Source of the DNA: Albula goreensis
Lineage: Eukaryota; Chordata; Actinopteri; Albuliformes; Albulidae
Assembly: GCA_022829145.1 (NCBI GenBank)
Contig: CM040747.1
Coordinates: 38,952,052-39,016,051 of the forward strand
Length of the DNA: 64,000 nucleotides
Reading direction: 5' to 3'
Of this stretch, positions 33,592-45,846 are shown one piece after another (position 1 is the stretch's first letter; the number at the start of each line of letters is the position of its first letter). The notes below the pieces were generated by a model. It worked only from the letters and a program-made list of their open reading frames with translations. It had not been told where the DNA came from and made no database searches. The translations under genes were made by a program, and so were the position numbers.

Positions 33592-34993
33592 CTGTAAACA
33601 CACAGGAATAGAAATTATGAATATTTGAACTTCATTATCCACATTTCGTTTTTGTTCTAGAGCCCTCTGACATTTAACGGATCGTCACTTAAAAATCGCT
33701 TTGTTGCCATGAGCCCAAATTGAAGGGAAATCAAAGGGCTGTACCCACATGTCAATATCACTTGGACACAACTTTGTTCAACAAGCTGAGTGTTGTGGTT
33801 GAAAGATTCTTGACATTTAAGATCGAAAATAGCATTCGTGTGTTTGTAGGTGTAATATGGACACAAAAACTGACCAAAATTCAATTAACCAAATTTGAAG
33901 GCTAAATAAAGCTTGTGTATTGGCACCAAATAATAATTCATTTTTAAAAAATCATCAAAAATCTAGAAAGGGTTGTGCACGTATGTCCGTATAACTTGGA
34001 TTCTATAATGTTTGAACACCTCGAGTAACGTGGTTGGAAAGTTTTACTCTGACATTTTAATCTGAGAACAAAAAACGCTCAAGACTGTTCCTAAATGTTC
34101 TGGATGAATATCAACACACTTTTCTGGCGGTCGATCAATGGTGAGCGTCGTCTGAGTCACAGAGTGAAGAATTAATGTTGCGAACAAATAAATATATATT
34201 TGAAAATAAATCATGGGTCCGGTGAATTAATCAATGCTTATATCTAGATACTGGAAGGCCCCTCATCACCCGCCTTCAGTGCAGCCTCACTGCTCTGGAA
34301 TGTGTAACCACATTAATTGTAAAGATATTGACGGAATTTGCCACGATTTTACTGATATTACGACAGCAATTATATTCGATAGCACAGACTACATTATATC
34401 GCTTCAGCACCATTTTCAACTCAAGCGCAACATCACATATTTCCGCCTATTTGGGAACTGCCTCAATGCTGCACTAAAGTAAAAGGTTGAAGATAGGGAC
34501 GTTCGGCTCCGAATCAAAAGCCTAAGCGCCATGTTTACATGACATCACGTGCCCGGTTAATGGCCGGTTTTGCTAACATGCATCATTTTGCAACTTTTTA
34601 AAATGAAAATTTGATTATAAGGGGTAGAAGATTCTTTTGCGACATGTAGCCTATAAAAAGTAACATTCGATTATTTTTATTTTCTCCCTGAAAAGTCACA
34701 TAAATGCAGGAAATTAACTTCCGTTAAATGAGCATCGTTCATCATAAATAAGTACACTAACTGGATGCACAATTCGGTTTTCGCCTAGGACAATCGGATT
34801 AAAAATAGTTTTGCTATAGTCTGTCGGATATGAGACGAGAAGATTGTCGATTGGTACAGTGATTCCGTTCAACGACTCTACAAGCTGAAGCGGACGCTCC
34901 ACATTTTTTTACATTTGCCTAAATGCACCCCCAGCGATTTTATCCCGGCACACCACCCCCAAGGCAGAATAACCACCTGTTAAAGATACTTAC

Positions 34994-35078
34994 GGCGTGA
35001 AATGTATTCCTTCTCACTTCATTACCATCTGTCTCCTTCTTTAAAATGGCGTTTCAGATATTTAACTTTCACTTTTAC
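34994..35078 (-). promoter_or_regulatory. NLR gene 2: proximal ISRE-like element and first-exon donor
   Basis: On the minus strand GTAAAAGTGAAAGTT (35078-35064) is followed by CTGAAACGCC and, about 70 bp on, donor GTAAGTATC after 34994. Layout and sequence match gene 1. Confidence 0.6.
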
Positions 35079-35199
35079 TTAGACCGAGTCGAGGAACTGT
35101 TTCTTACTTGCCATTTTTACATTATCTAGCCGAAAAAACGTTGAGCAAACCGTTATACTTCTGACCAAAAATATACACTTACACCGACACTCTCTGTGA

Positions 35200-35310
35200 C
35201 TCGAAGAAGTTACTATAATATTTTATTACACTTCATGCTTCGTCCCTCTCTCTTTACTTCACTCTTCTGTCTACGAAATGGCGCTTGAAAAGAAATACTT
35301 TCACTTTCAT
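35200..35310 (-). promoter_or_regulatory. NLR gene 2: distal ISRE-like element, possible second first exon
   Basis: On the minus strand ATGAAAGTGAAAGTA (35310-35296) is an almost ideal ISRE (GAAANNGAAA). It is followed by a GCGCCATTTCG stretch like the proximal unit, then a possible donor GTAAGTG near 35190. It looks like a tandem duplicate of the proximal promoter and is missing from gene 1. Confidence 0.5.
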
Positions 35311-35408
35311 CATTTGGACTGACCCATTCGGAGTCCCTAGGTATAGTTGACTGTAATCCCTGTAGTATCAGAGCTTTCATTAAATAGAAACTACTGAATA
35401 GGTCATAC

Positions 35409-35420
<12 letters not shown>

Positions 35421-35459
<39 letters not shown>
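35421..35459. repeat. TG microsatellite
   Basis: A run of GT dinucleotides, preceded by a short AT-rich run, upstream of NLR gene 2. Confidence 0.95.
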
Positions 35460-35460
<1 letters not shown>

Positions 35461-35754
35461 TTTTAAGAGGGTCGTAAAATATACGCAGATGAGTTTATGC
35501 AACATCAGGATTATAAAACAGTTCAAACATCTTTCATTTCACGAATATAGCTTCCTCTACATGTTGCATAATAACTTGACCATTTCATATGAATGTGTGT
35601 GGCCTACTCTAAAATACCCTGTTTCAAAGTCGTTGCTATTTAATAAAAGTTGTTTATTCGAGTGACTTTTGAGGTTTATTACCAGACACGAATGTCCAAT
35701 TGTTCAAAGCAGACTTATTGTTATTACATACATGTATGTCACCAACAGATGTCC

Positions 35755-35960
35755 CCATCACAAGTGTTTTGAAACAGTTACTTGTTTCTAACAGTAAGCT
35801 GCCAACGCGTTTGGAAACAGTGTTCATTGTTCCTAAGAGTCAGCTGTGTTCGTGTTTCGAAACAGTATTAATTGTTTCAAAGGGTCAGATGACTTGCAGT
35901 GTTTTGAAACAGTCTTAATTGTTCTGAAGGTACCAGCTGTGCCAACGTTTCGAAACAATG
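35755..35960. repeat. Spaced GTTTCGAAAC palindrome repeats
   Basis: The palindrome GTTTCGAAAC occurs exactly at 35854-35863 and 35947-35956. Near matches (GTTTTGAAAC, GTTTGGAAAC, TGTTTCAAAG) occur between and before them at 40-60-bp intervals. Copy 1 at 12.9-13.07 kb is more decayed. Confidence 0.7.
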
Positions 35961-36329
35961 ATCCGTTCCAGTGCATTTCCCCCCGTGGCATAATCAACAG
36001 TTACAGTATGGTTATCAATCTGGGCTTTTGGTTGTTGACTTTGAACTTATACTTTTCGAATCCTAACTACAAAGTGTTTCACTCTTATCAATAGATTGTA
36101 ACATCAATTTAACCAGCTGGAGAAAATTCAACATAGGGATTTATTTAGTTAATTTGCTAAATGCAAATCCTAATTCAATTGGTGTAACGTTACACACTTT
36201 ACACAGCATAAAGGGACACAGCATACAGGCTGGTTTTAAAGTGTCTCTTGAGGAAATAAGTTGTGTTGCCTTAATAATCAAATGTCTAATGGTTTAATGA
36301 AGTTAGAATGAGGAGGGCATATGGCATCA

Positions 36330-38750
36330 GCTCTCAGTTTTGTGACGTCTCTATTGTTACCCCATATCAGTTTCTGTTACCCTAAATAGCTGGCTTACTG
36401 ATGAGCTATATGGTAATGGGAAACATAAAAATTCTTGCATTATGTGTAGCCAACCAATTAGTTTTGTTGTAATGACATAGAGACTCCGCATTTGAGGAAA
36501 AGCTTGATGTATCTACTCACAAGTCTGAAGGAAGTAACTGTCCAAGAAAATACTGGAACACAATATTGTTTTATATTGTAACAAGTTCGCTGACTTGTTG
36601 ATGTGAGATCCTCGTTAGTCGACAGAGACAGACACAGACACAAAAATGCCGTCGAACACAGTATATCTTTTCTTTATTGTTCTCACTCAACTTTTTCAGA
36701 ACTAACGACCGCGCCGTTTTCGCGGGCCAGGGTCTTTTTATATCCCCTGTGTGTCACTTCCTGCGGTTCTCAAACACGTCCGCTCTAAATTGCTCACAAG
36801 GTTGTATTCTCTCACCCACAAATCAGGAATAACATTTACCACACTTATGCAGATCCTGAATAAAACTGGCCCTGACAAAGGGCAGCAAAACCCCTTATGC
36901 GTGTGCTACTCTGAACACGTAGCCTAACACCGTCACAGTAACCTAAGCCTTTTTAACTGTAAAAAAATGCCTCTCTTAACCAAACTGAATGTGACTGTGT
37001 TCGCTAGCGCCCCCACGTGCATCTCACCCTACACAGCAGAAGCACAGCCAACACCAATCTGTCACAATATAATAGGAAGCCACTGGTAAATTTTGGTATG
37101 AATAGTTGCAATCCATGAAAAGTCCAAATGACATATTAATTGATAGCTGTTTGGATTTTTCGAACTTAGAACTATTGTGACATCATAGAGGTTGAAATAC
37201 TGAAAATTCTAAACCACTTGAACTTACTACTGTTGCTGGGAAACAGAATGATGTGAATTCTGTCCAGTTCTATGTTCTAAATTGAAAAGAATGCAATGTT
37301 TTAAATAACATGAAGAATTTACAGTGCTGAACAAGCAACTGTTTATGACATATTTATTCTTACTTATTCAATGCCATAAAAACAGCACTGTGCTCATATA
37401 ACAATTCACATAAAAGAATTTAGAAACAATACGGACACATACAATTTAGATGACCAAAGGCATAAATAAAGAAAAGCGAAAAGAAGTATTAACCTTTTGT
37501 GTCACTGATCATAGATGCTTCAACAAGCTGTGAAAAAACACTTGTCATTTTGTCCAGTGCTGACAGGAAAGAAAAAAGACAGCTTCACATAAGAACCTGA
37601 AAATAGCATGAATTAAAATGTTGCATTGTTTGAGGTAGTTTACCGTTAATTTTCTTAAATTGTATTTAATTTAACCATTGTATATGATAGCAGAGTTGCC
37701 TAAATTAAAAATGTGTACTGGCGACATAAAAAGTGATTTACGTCCATAAATATTATTGCATGGTTTCTCCTGGATGCATTCAGAAATCTGTGAGTAGTTT
37801 GAATATTTGCATTTGCACATTGTTAATAACTTACGTTGATAAGGCAGAGTGAAAAATGACAAATGAATTGGTCATTGTTTACTAGTTCACAGGGAAAAAA
37901 TGGACACTGGAGACTGCCATGGCATGGTTAGTTTTGTGGGTGGTGAAAGAGGAATGGACAGGCAAGGGAATGTTGTGGATTATCATTCCATACTCTGGGG
38001 AATGAGGCTCTGGTAAACTCAAGCTCCATAAGTATTTATTTACAGGAACCAGAAAGGTATTACAGAATGACTATATGGAGAGCTGAGGAGAAAAAGACTA
38101 AACAAGCATTTGATAGCAGCTATAACTCTACTGAGGATGAATACTTGGATGTGTTATTTTGCAAAAACTATATAATTTTATGATGAAATATAACTTAACT
38201 CAAATCCCATAACTTATATTTTTACAAAACCAATAAAAATTGATGAAGGGAAATCACATTTTAATTGTACTTAATTCATTTCTCTGTGCAGGTCTCATAG
38301 ATGATAACCTCATACATTTGAAGATGTGATACTAATGCAAAAATGCATGAATGACCTTATTCTTGAATCAAACTTACAGGCTAATAATTCTTGGGAAACA
38401 ATCCAATGTATTTTAAAGACCCAAGCAACAAATATTTTTTTTTCTTTTTTGTAAAAATATTGCTGTTTCCTAAACCTTATTTGTCTTTGACACTCTGCTG
38501 CTTTGCCCTCCTCTGCTCAGCTGCTGTCCTCCCCAATTTTTTTGAGTCTCCAGTCACCACTGATTTATATGTAGTATATTTGTCTTTGAAACCGCTCGAC
38601 TTACCTCAGTTCCATTCAAACTGTCACACAAGCTGCCTTTACATACAGTGACCACAGGAGGGAGACAGACCAGCACTATTGCACCTGATGTAATAACACT
38701 GTAATAACAGCTGCAACACTGCTGCCCTTCATTTAATGTCATAAGTACAC
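36330..38750. repeat. V-unit flank without a V segment, carrying a solo LTR
   Basis: Collinear with the unit 2 flank (18.27-19.25 kb), but with a solo LTR at 36577-37066 and an extra 0.7-kb stretch at about 37320-38030 that shares a block with the inverted arms (37.5-37.8 against 47.94-48.16 and 51.14-51.36 kb). No V exon or RSS follows. Confidence 0.8.
36577..37066. mobile_element. Solo LTR, 490 bp
   Basis: It begins TGTAACAAG and ends CTGTCACA, with TG...CA termini, and is flanked by ATAT on both sides (36573-36576 and 37067-37070). The paralogous flank at about 18.45 kb lacks it. No internal coding region remains, as expected after recombination between two LTRs. The parent family is not recognised. 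Confidence 0.72.
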
Positions 38751-39720
38751 AAACGAACTCTCACACTCTGTAATCTAATACAGTGAAGCAATGTGCCCCC
38801 ACTTTTCCCCAGCCCATAATACCCAGTTATATCAGTGAGTCTAGCTGATCACAGTCACCTTCTCTGTTAACTCCAGAGAGCACAGAAAAGCATGAGCGCT
38901 CCTCTGAAACATGTGATGTCAGCTGCTGCTTCTTTTCACTCTGCAGTCCCCCAGTTGTGCTCACACAGATACTGAGTCAGAGGAGGACTCTTCATGTGCA
39001 GCTTCAACAAGCAGACTGTAGGAAACACAACTGGCCACAAGGGGGTGCTGAGGTGCAGTGAGACATTGTCATGCTGCCTACTTATTACCTTCATCTCTGG
39101 GCAGCACTTTGAAGGGCTTCTCAAAGAATCTGAAGAAATGGGAGCTTGAGATATTACTCTTACAAGATAATTAAAACAGAAAAGTAAATTATCAATGAAT
39201 TTTCTTGAACAATCCTTTCAAATGGTTTAAATCCCTTTCTGTGCCAATCATTGAATGCAGACGAATGGAAAAGGGAAGAAAAACAATGCTTTTCAGCAGT
39301 AGAGTAGAGCAGAGAGGAGGACTGAAGCCCAAAGTGCATCCTGAACTGAACCCATATTGTGAGTGACTGCTTCACCACAGGATTCTTACAGCTTTAGGGA
39401 TCGGTGAGGGCCAATGAGCCACATATAAGCCCAGACAGGCTGGGTGAGCAGCATGATCTGGCCTCCATATTCACCCATGAAGGTCCTGTGTGCTGTGAGG
39501 GAAAGCTTTTACACAATAAAATGCAGTGAATGTTAGCAGAGCAGTAGTAATGCTGGAAGATAGGTAAAGCTAACTCCTGGGTCTGAATAGAAAAACCTCA
39601 CATATATACAGGGATGTTTCCCATTCCAAATGCATGTAGAGAAAACAGAGTCAATATTATGACTGACATATGATCATTGATTTGGAGAAATGAACCTTGG
39701 TTTGGGTTCAGTTAGTATCT
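38750..39720. other. Spacer, nothing recognised
   Basis: Unique-looking DNA between a V-less flank and the V unit 3 flank. No exon with convincing splice signals and no transposon protein was found. Confidence 0.5.
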
Positions 39721-39745
39721 GTAGGGTTTAGCAGGTTTATGTGAG

Positions 39746-40231
39746 GTGAAGGGAATGCTGGGTAGTGAGGTGGCTGGATCAGACACAGATCATCATGGGT
39801 CTGATAGAGAGAGGAGGAGATCCCACCCTCCCTGTGCCACTGCCCTGTTCTGTTACACATTATCTGCTTATTCCACATTCATTCTTATCACTGTTACTGT
39901 AATTGATGTAATGTCAGCTGGTTTCTTAGCTGGTTTTGTTTTTGTTGTTATTGCTTTTATATCCGTATTTCACTGTCATGTGCTTTTGTTTGTGTTTTCC
40001 TCATGTGTTTTCCTCAGCTTTGTGCAAATTATATGGCATACAAATATAAGGCAGGAGAAAGTACAACTTCACCTGGGCCCATCTCAAACGACTGTACTGC
40101 CCTCTCTTTGTACCAGACACAACACTCTGCAACATCATCATGTGAATGAAAGTCACTTAAATTACTTGTTTGCAACGAATCAAACCAGGTTACCTAACAA
40201 GGCAAAACAAGCACTTGTGGTTTCTATGTAA
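39746..40231 (+). other. Repeated open frame with hydrophobic segments, copy B (161 codons)
   Basis: This is the longest version of the repeated frame. The polar N-terminus MKGMLGSEVAGSDTDHHGSD is followed by two or more hydrophobic stretches (VIDVMSAGFLAGFVFVVIAF and a VLLFVFSSCVFLSFVQIIW region) and a polar tail ending KAKQALVVSM. It matches copy A at 24346 with an in-frame codon indel, and partial copies lie at 17.4 kb and, inverted, at 62.82-62.95 kb. It always sits 2.4 to 2.8 kb before a V segment or its remnant. No family is recognised, and coding status is unproven. Confidence 0.35.
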
Positions 40232-40315
40232 AGGTACCATTTCAAGGTACCCCTTAAGTCTGTCACAACAATACCCAGGATAATGCAGTGTTTTAGCTGA
40301 GCTAAAAGCAAAGCG

Positions 40316-42300
40316 TATATAGTGCAGAACTGGCTATATTAAAAGAATAAATTCCATGATTTAATTTGCAAACTTCCAACCTTTGAGGACTTCTCTGAGA
40401 ATATACTTATTTTTTGGAGCACAGTCCGAATCTCACTCAGCTGCTTTTAATATGCACTGATTTTACTGACATCATAGTTATGGAATTCCATTTTATTCAT
40501 AGATAAACAAAAACTTTTATGAAATACATAATAAAATGAATAATAAATTAGTCAATAAATTGTGAAATAATTCAACAAATGATACTCAACCCATACAGAT
40601 AAAATATTTCAGCATACTGATTTTCACAAGACCATGTTTAAATTTTACTTCATAATGATGAAGTAATGAATTATTTTATCTTTATTTCATAAAAATACAT
40701 TTTATTTACAAATGGCTTTTGAGAGCAACCTGTTTTAATTCGTAATGAAACTTTGATTTCATAATGTCACTTTTATCACAATTACTTGTGAAATGCAATT
40801 AATTCAGAATGGAAATACGAGCACCTTTTGACAAAACAAGTTTGCATCAACATTGGCCACTGTCATATACAATAACACCCTTACTTGAGTTACCCCACAT
40901 AGCTGGCTTGCTAACAAGCAATATTAAGGTAAAACATTAAAACTCCTGCAGTTTTGGCCTATCTGTTAGATTCAGGCACAGAACTGATTGATTAATTTTG
41001 AAGTAATGACAAAGAGACACTGCATTTGAGGAAAAGCTTTAGGTATCTACTTACAAGTCTGAAGGAGGTAACTGTCCAAGAAAATAGTGGTGGAACACAA
41101 TATTGTTCCCTACGATACAAAGTGACCGGTACATTTTGGTATGATACAGTTGCAATCAATGACAAGTCCTAATGACATATTAATTGATAGCTGTTTGCAT
41201 TTTAAGAACATTCCGATGTGTTCTTATGTGACATCATAAAGGCTGAAATACTGAAAATTCTAAACAACTTGAACTTACTACTGTTGCTGGGAAACAGAAT
41301 GATGTGAATTCTGTCCAATTATTTGTTGTAAATTTAAAAGAATAAAATACATTAAATAACAGAATGAGTTCACAGTACTGACCAAGCAAGAGTTTTATAA
41401 GAGACAATACCTTTTGGAGTCTTACTTACTCTATGATGTGAAAGCACATTCCGGCACAGTGGTGTTTATGGTTTTTATGATGATACAGTATTGTATGATT
41501 AAATTTCTTGGCCAAAGGAGGCAAATTTTGAAACAAAAAAATGGATATGTCATAAAATGACTCTACAAAGCAAAACTCTATAAAGGGGGGGACTACAAAA
41601 CAAGAACATACTCAAACACAAGTTTAAATTCAAAAACAGCACAGCCAGGTCAAACAGACACACAAATCCTCAAAGTCTAATGTGAAAGTCCCCCTTCAGC
41701 CTCTCAGGCTTTGTTTAAATAGAAGGCCTAATTGAAGGCAAGTGCTCACAGCTGAGTTGATTAGAAATCACTCTCAGATGAGGCTGCCTGTTCGTGAGGC
41801 CTCTGCTGCTGCAGCTCCAGTTAACTCTCCAGGCTGAGGGAGGGAACCAGGAGACTGACAGCAGTACAGTGGGAGGAGCCGAGGAGCTTGCTCCTCCCTC
41901 CACCTCTCCCAGCGCCACAATACAGAGACACTTCCTCACTTGTTCCATACCCCACAGGTGATACACTGTCCTTGTTGACTACGATGGAGAGAGCAGCAAA
42001 ATCCTCTTTCTGTACAGTGTAAAAACAGCAATGGCTGCAGTAGTCAGCCATGTCTAGTCCTTCAGTGTAATGGGAAACAATCAGAGTATGGATTATGTGT
42101 GAGTGCAGCAGTGATAGGACATAAATAACTCACACCATGAAAATTAGGCAAAATCCAAGGTTTCAAACGTGTTAAAATCTAACTGTGCAATTTCACCACC
42201 TCAAAGGTTTACGCTGCACTGTTTAACAGGGGTACATGTGAGAAAAGGAATATTGATGATTGATGGAATGGTAAAATGTGAATGTTAGTTTGGATTGTGA
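40316..42300. repeat. Upstream flank of V unit 3
   Basis: Noncoding flank collinear with 29421-31278 and continuing without a break to V segment 3. It contains the intact empty site for the LTR element at about 40311-40320. Confidence 0.85.
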
Positions 42301-42422
42301 TCCTGCTGTCCAGACACTGTTACACCAGTGTTAAACTGCTCTGTCTGTGTCACAGCCCATAAGCCCTAGTCTGCCTCCACAGCACTGCTGGGCTACAAGT
42401 GCCTGCTGTACCCAGGAAGACC

Positions 42423-42487
42423 ATTTGCATAGAGAAGACACTTTGCATTGGCAGCACATGCTTCAGTGCTCTGGGAGTGTTTATAGT
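42423..42487 (+). promoter_or_regulatory. V segment 3 promoter: octamer and TATA-like box
   Basis: ATTTGCAT at 42423-42430, 104 bp before the leader ATG, with the TTTATAG element downstream. Confidence 0.88.
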
Positions 42488-42526
42488 CCTGTGAGTTTAA
42501 CACTTGATGACTGAGAGCTGTCCTTC

Positions 42527-43105
42527 ATGGCAACAGAACCCACAGCAACAATGACTTTTATCACCATCTTCATCTGGGCACTCGCTTTCTGCATTCAGGG
42601 TGAGATTCATAAAAAATATTCAAATATATATGAGTATGTCTTACATTTTAATAAAATGAAAGCAAGAAGAATGAAATCACTGTATGCAATCACTTTGCAA
42701 AACAATTATTTGGACAATGGTGTGACATTCTAAAGTGTCGATGGATGATATAAAACATATTAATATTCTTCCCTTCAGTATCCACAGGACAGGTGACTGT
42801 GACTCAGACTCCTGCTGGTAAATCTGCTCCCATAGGAGACACTGTCACCCTGAGCTGTAGAACCAGCCCTGCAGTTCATGTCTGGAGTGGTTATCACCAC
42901 CTAGCCTGGTACCAGCAGAAACCTGGAGAAGCTCCTAAACTCCTGATCTATGGGGCAACATCACATAACTCAGGGATTCCTGATCGATTCAGTGGCAGTG
43001 GATCTGGTACTGACTTCACTCTGACCATCAGTGGAGTCCAGGCTGAAGATGCAGGAGATTACTACTGTCAGAGTACACATGTGATCAGCAGTAGCAGGGT
43101 GTTCA
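42527..43105 (+). CDS. Immunoglobulin light-chain V segment 3 (kappa-like)
   Basis: The leader exon is 42527-42599 (donor GTGAGA). The V exon is 42779-43105 after acceptor CCCTTCAG; the split codon gives Val, then [14 protein letters not shown]. It has [44 protein letters not shown] and AEDAGDYYC, with germline CDR3 [12 protein letters not shown]. It is open and has a consensus 12-RSS. The leader exon has no stop before its donor, so an unspliced frame reads into the intron; that longer frame is not a separate gene. Its 3' flank is shared with V segment 4 and leads into the left arm of the inverted duplication. Confidence 0.94.
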
Positions 43106-43133
43106 CACAGTGAAAGACAGCCGTACAAAAACC
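43106..43133 (+). promoter_or_regulatory. Recombination signal of V segment 3 (12-bp spacer)
   Basis: CACAGTG, a 12-bp spacer (differing at a few bases from V segments 1 and 2) and ACAAAAACC. Confidence 0.96.
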
Positions 43134-43672
43134 TCCCTCAGTCAGACTGCACAGAGACTGCACTGCTGCAGCTGGGACCTACTGCAGGTGCTGAGGGGGG
43201 AGGCACTGACCCGGGACACTGAGGGGTTCTGCTCCAGCGGTTCAGTTATCACTTCCAGAAGCTCTCACACCTAATCCAGTGTTTGAGCATTTTCATGTCT
43301 GTACATCCAACAGTTTCAAAGCCCCATGGATGAATAATTATGGTTATATGAAATACCAATTTTTTATGAAATAAGTACATTTATATCAGAGGAGGCTGGT
43401 CCATAGAGGTAAGGGAGGATGCTCCACCCCTATTTTAGAGAGGAATGAGGAAGACTGAAATTAAAGATACATGTGTCATAGAGTATTGGAAGACCTCGCT
43501 GTCATGAATTAAAAACACTTTTACATGAATAAATGAACCATTAAGGCTAGTTAGTTCGTAATTTTATTGACACAAAATGATAAAACATTGGTCCAAACAA
43601 TAAAAAATCATATATAAAATAAATCCATAAGTTCAAAAAGGTAATGAAACCAGCAACACAAAGTCCCATCAC

Positions 43673-45628
43673 TCAGTCCATAGAATACTGCTGGTGCTCC
43701 AATAACTCAAGGCAAGCATGTAACATCACTAAAGTTCTGTTATCAGTGTCCACAAAGAGTGAGCTCAGTTCAGTGGAGTCATGCCCATATTTCACACGGA
43801 TATCCTGTGTGTGAGGGCACACCAGTATATGTTCTTCATTCTGTATGCCAGTCCTGCAGCAACACACGTTGTTCAGGTGGTGTACAGCTCCACCTTCCCA
43901 TTTCCACTCGCAGCCAGTGAGAGGACAGCCGGAACCGTGTGAAGCTTATTCTCAAGTGGTCTTCAATATACCAGTGTATGGCTTGGGTAAAGTGGGTGGA
44001 CGGATATATCTGGGTTGATGGCTTGGTAGATCTTGTATCTTGTTCTCTCTTTAGATTGCAGTTTCTTAATCATCTCCATATGGTCACTCTCAATAGGATC
44101 TTGTTTCTCCATTAACTTAGATAGATGTGAGTTCATAACTTGGTTCTCTTTTCTAGTTATTTCAAGCACATGCCATAAGGGGTCATCAAGCATGCCATGA
44201 CGCTCCTTCACCTTGGTCAAAAACCTGGCTTGCTTTTCTCTCACTAAAGTCTGCACTGAAGGAAGTCATGCCTCCAAGAGGCAGGTTAGGTTCAGTGTCG
44301 TAGACCTCACCCCAAGTAGGGATTTCACTCCAGTCATATAGAGAGTTTAAACAGGTTTTAAGGGCACTTTTAACCGAGCCTCACACCCAAACAAGACAGC
44401 TGATGAGAAAGCAGCCTCAAATACCTTTAACACAAAATGGGGCATCATAGTTGGTTGATAAGAAGATGATTAATTTGTTTAAATGCTTTGTTTTCTCTTT
44501 TACTTGTAGAGTGAGGTTTGGGAATTTCAATCAGCAGTGAAGATAGCTCCAAGATATGTATAACTGTTACAACGCCTCACCATAAACGAACCAAGCTGAA
44601 TAGGTTGCCTGCCTTCATCAGATCTCAAAATGGCCGTAAACTTTGTTTTACCTTCATTACCAAGAATCTCATATTCATTACATTCCACATCATATTCCTC
44701 CAAGTATTTCAGTTTCTCAATCAGCATTAGAACATGGAGTCATTTCAAGAATCCATCGTCTCGACATTGTTGTTTACTCTTTCTGATCAACGTGTCAACA
44801 AACATAACAAACAGGAAGCAGGATGTGGGGGATCCTTGCCTCACCCGATGGACGATGTTATTGCTGTAGTGTCCAGGATACTTGTTGTTACACTGTACAT
44901 TGACATCAGAACCTAAATCATAGTAACTCCACACCCCAAGCGTTTTAAAATTCTGAACAGTTTTCCTCATGGAACCCGGTCATAGCTTTGGAGAAGTCTA
45001 TAACAGCAGTGTACAGCTGAACCTTCTTTCTGATACAATAGTCCATTATAAGTCTAAGTGCCACAATGTGTTCAATGCAGCGTCTTTTAGGTTGGGCTCC
45101 TGCCTGCTCCGAGAATGGCTTATACCAGGCCATCAGTCTATTGTTCAGCACATAATCACACAATTTTACTGCACTGTTGATCACACTTATCCCCCGGTAA
45201 TCATCACAATCAAGGGCGTTACCTTTCCTGAATAACATGACCAATCGAGCAGGGGCCCAGCTCATTGGATAGCCAGTCACAAAGATGAGATTTATATGCG
45301 TGCATAAAAATATTACCCAGTCGCCGGGCAGAAATTTGAACACGCCCGGGCTTACCCCATCAGGGCCCGCTCCATTTCCCCACTTTAGCTGGTGGTCGAT
45401 CACATGTTGAGTCTCTGCTGTTGTGATTGGGTCACCTGGCAGTGGCATATTCACATTATAGACCTCCATATGCAGTCGGTTTTCTCCCTCACCAGCAGGG
45501 AGGTTCAGCAGCTTCTCCATATGTTCTTTGAATGCAGCTTCAGAAGGCATCTCTTGGTGAGGAGTTGAGGAAAACCCCCCTTTCCAATCAATGGCCTGCC
45601 ACAACATTTTAGCATCACTGCACTGCAA
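43673..45628 (-). pseudogene. Left-arm LINE: reverse transcriptase and C-terminal region
   Basis: The frame at 45628-44945 carries RT blocks: GNGAGPDGVSPGVFKFLP, a block around DDYRGISVINSAVKLCDYVL, EQAGAQPKRRCIEHIVALRL and VIDFSKA. The next frame has VRQGSPTSCFLFVMFVD. A deletion then removes the catalytic MDD-type box, joining LHVLML to a later helix. Downstream are NSYTYLGAIF, a basic helix region and a Cys-rich VCCCRTGIQNEEHILVCP motif typical of LINE C-termini. The same deletion exists in the right arm. Confidence 0.85.
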
Positions 45629-45846
45629 TATACGCAGCCAACGGGGGGTGAAAGTGCTTCCTGATTCTGGGGCAGGCTGTGGGGTCTAAGAGCTCACTAG
45701 TTGGCTCTGGGCTGCACAGTTATACAATAAATCTGCAAACCACACAGCCATATCATCCAGGTTTTGGTCACAGCTAATGATGGGTGCTTCCAGTGAACTT
45801 ATGTTGAAAGAAAATTGATCTGCATCTATATTGTGGTGTACAGCGC

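Larger units (their letters stand above)
33660..36330. repeat. NLR gene 2 upstream region, paralogous to 10.99-13.66 kb
   Basis: Collinear copy of the NLR gene 1 upstream region. It keeps a distal block at about 35150-35335 that gene 1 lacks. It also carries a TG microsatellite at 35421-35459. Its far end meets V-unit flank DNA at about 36330. Confidence 0.87.
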
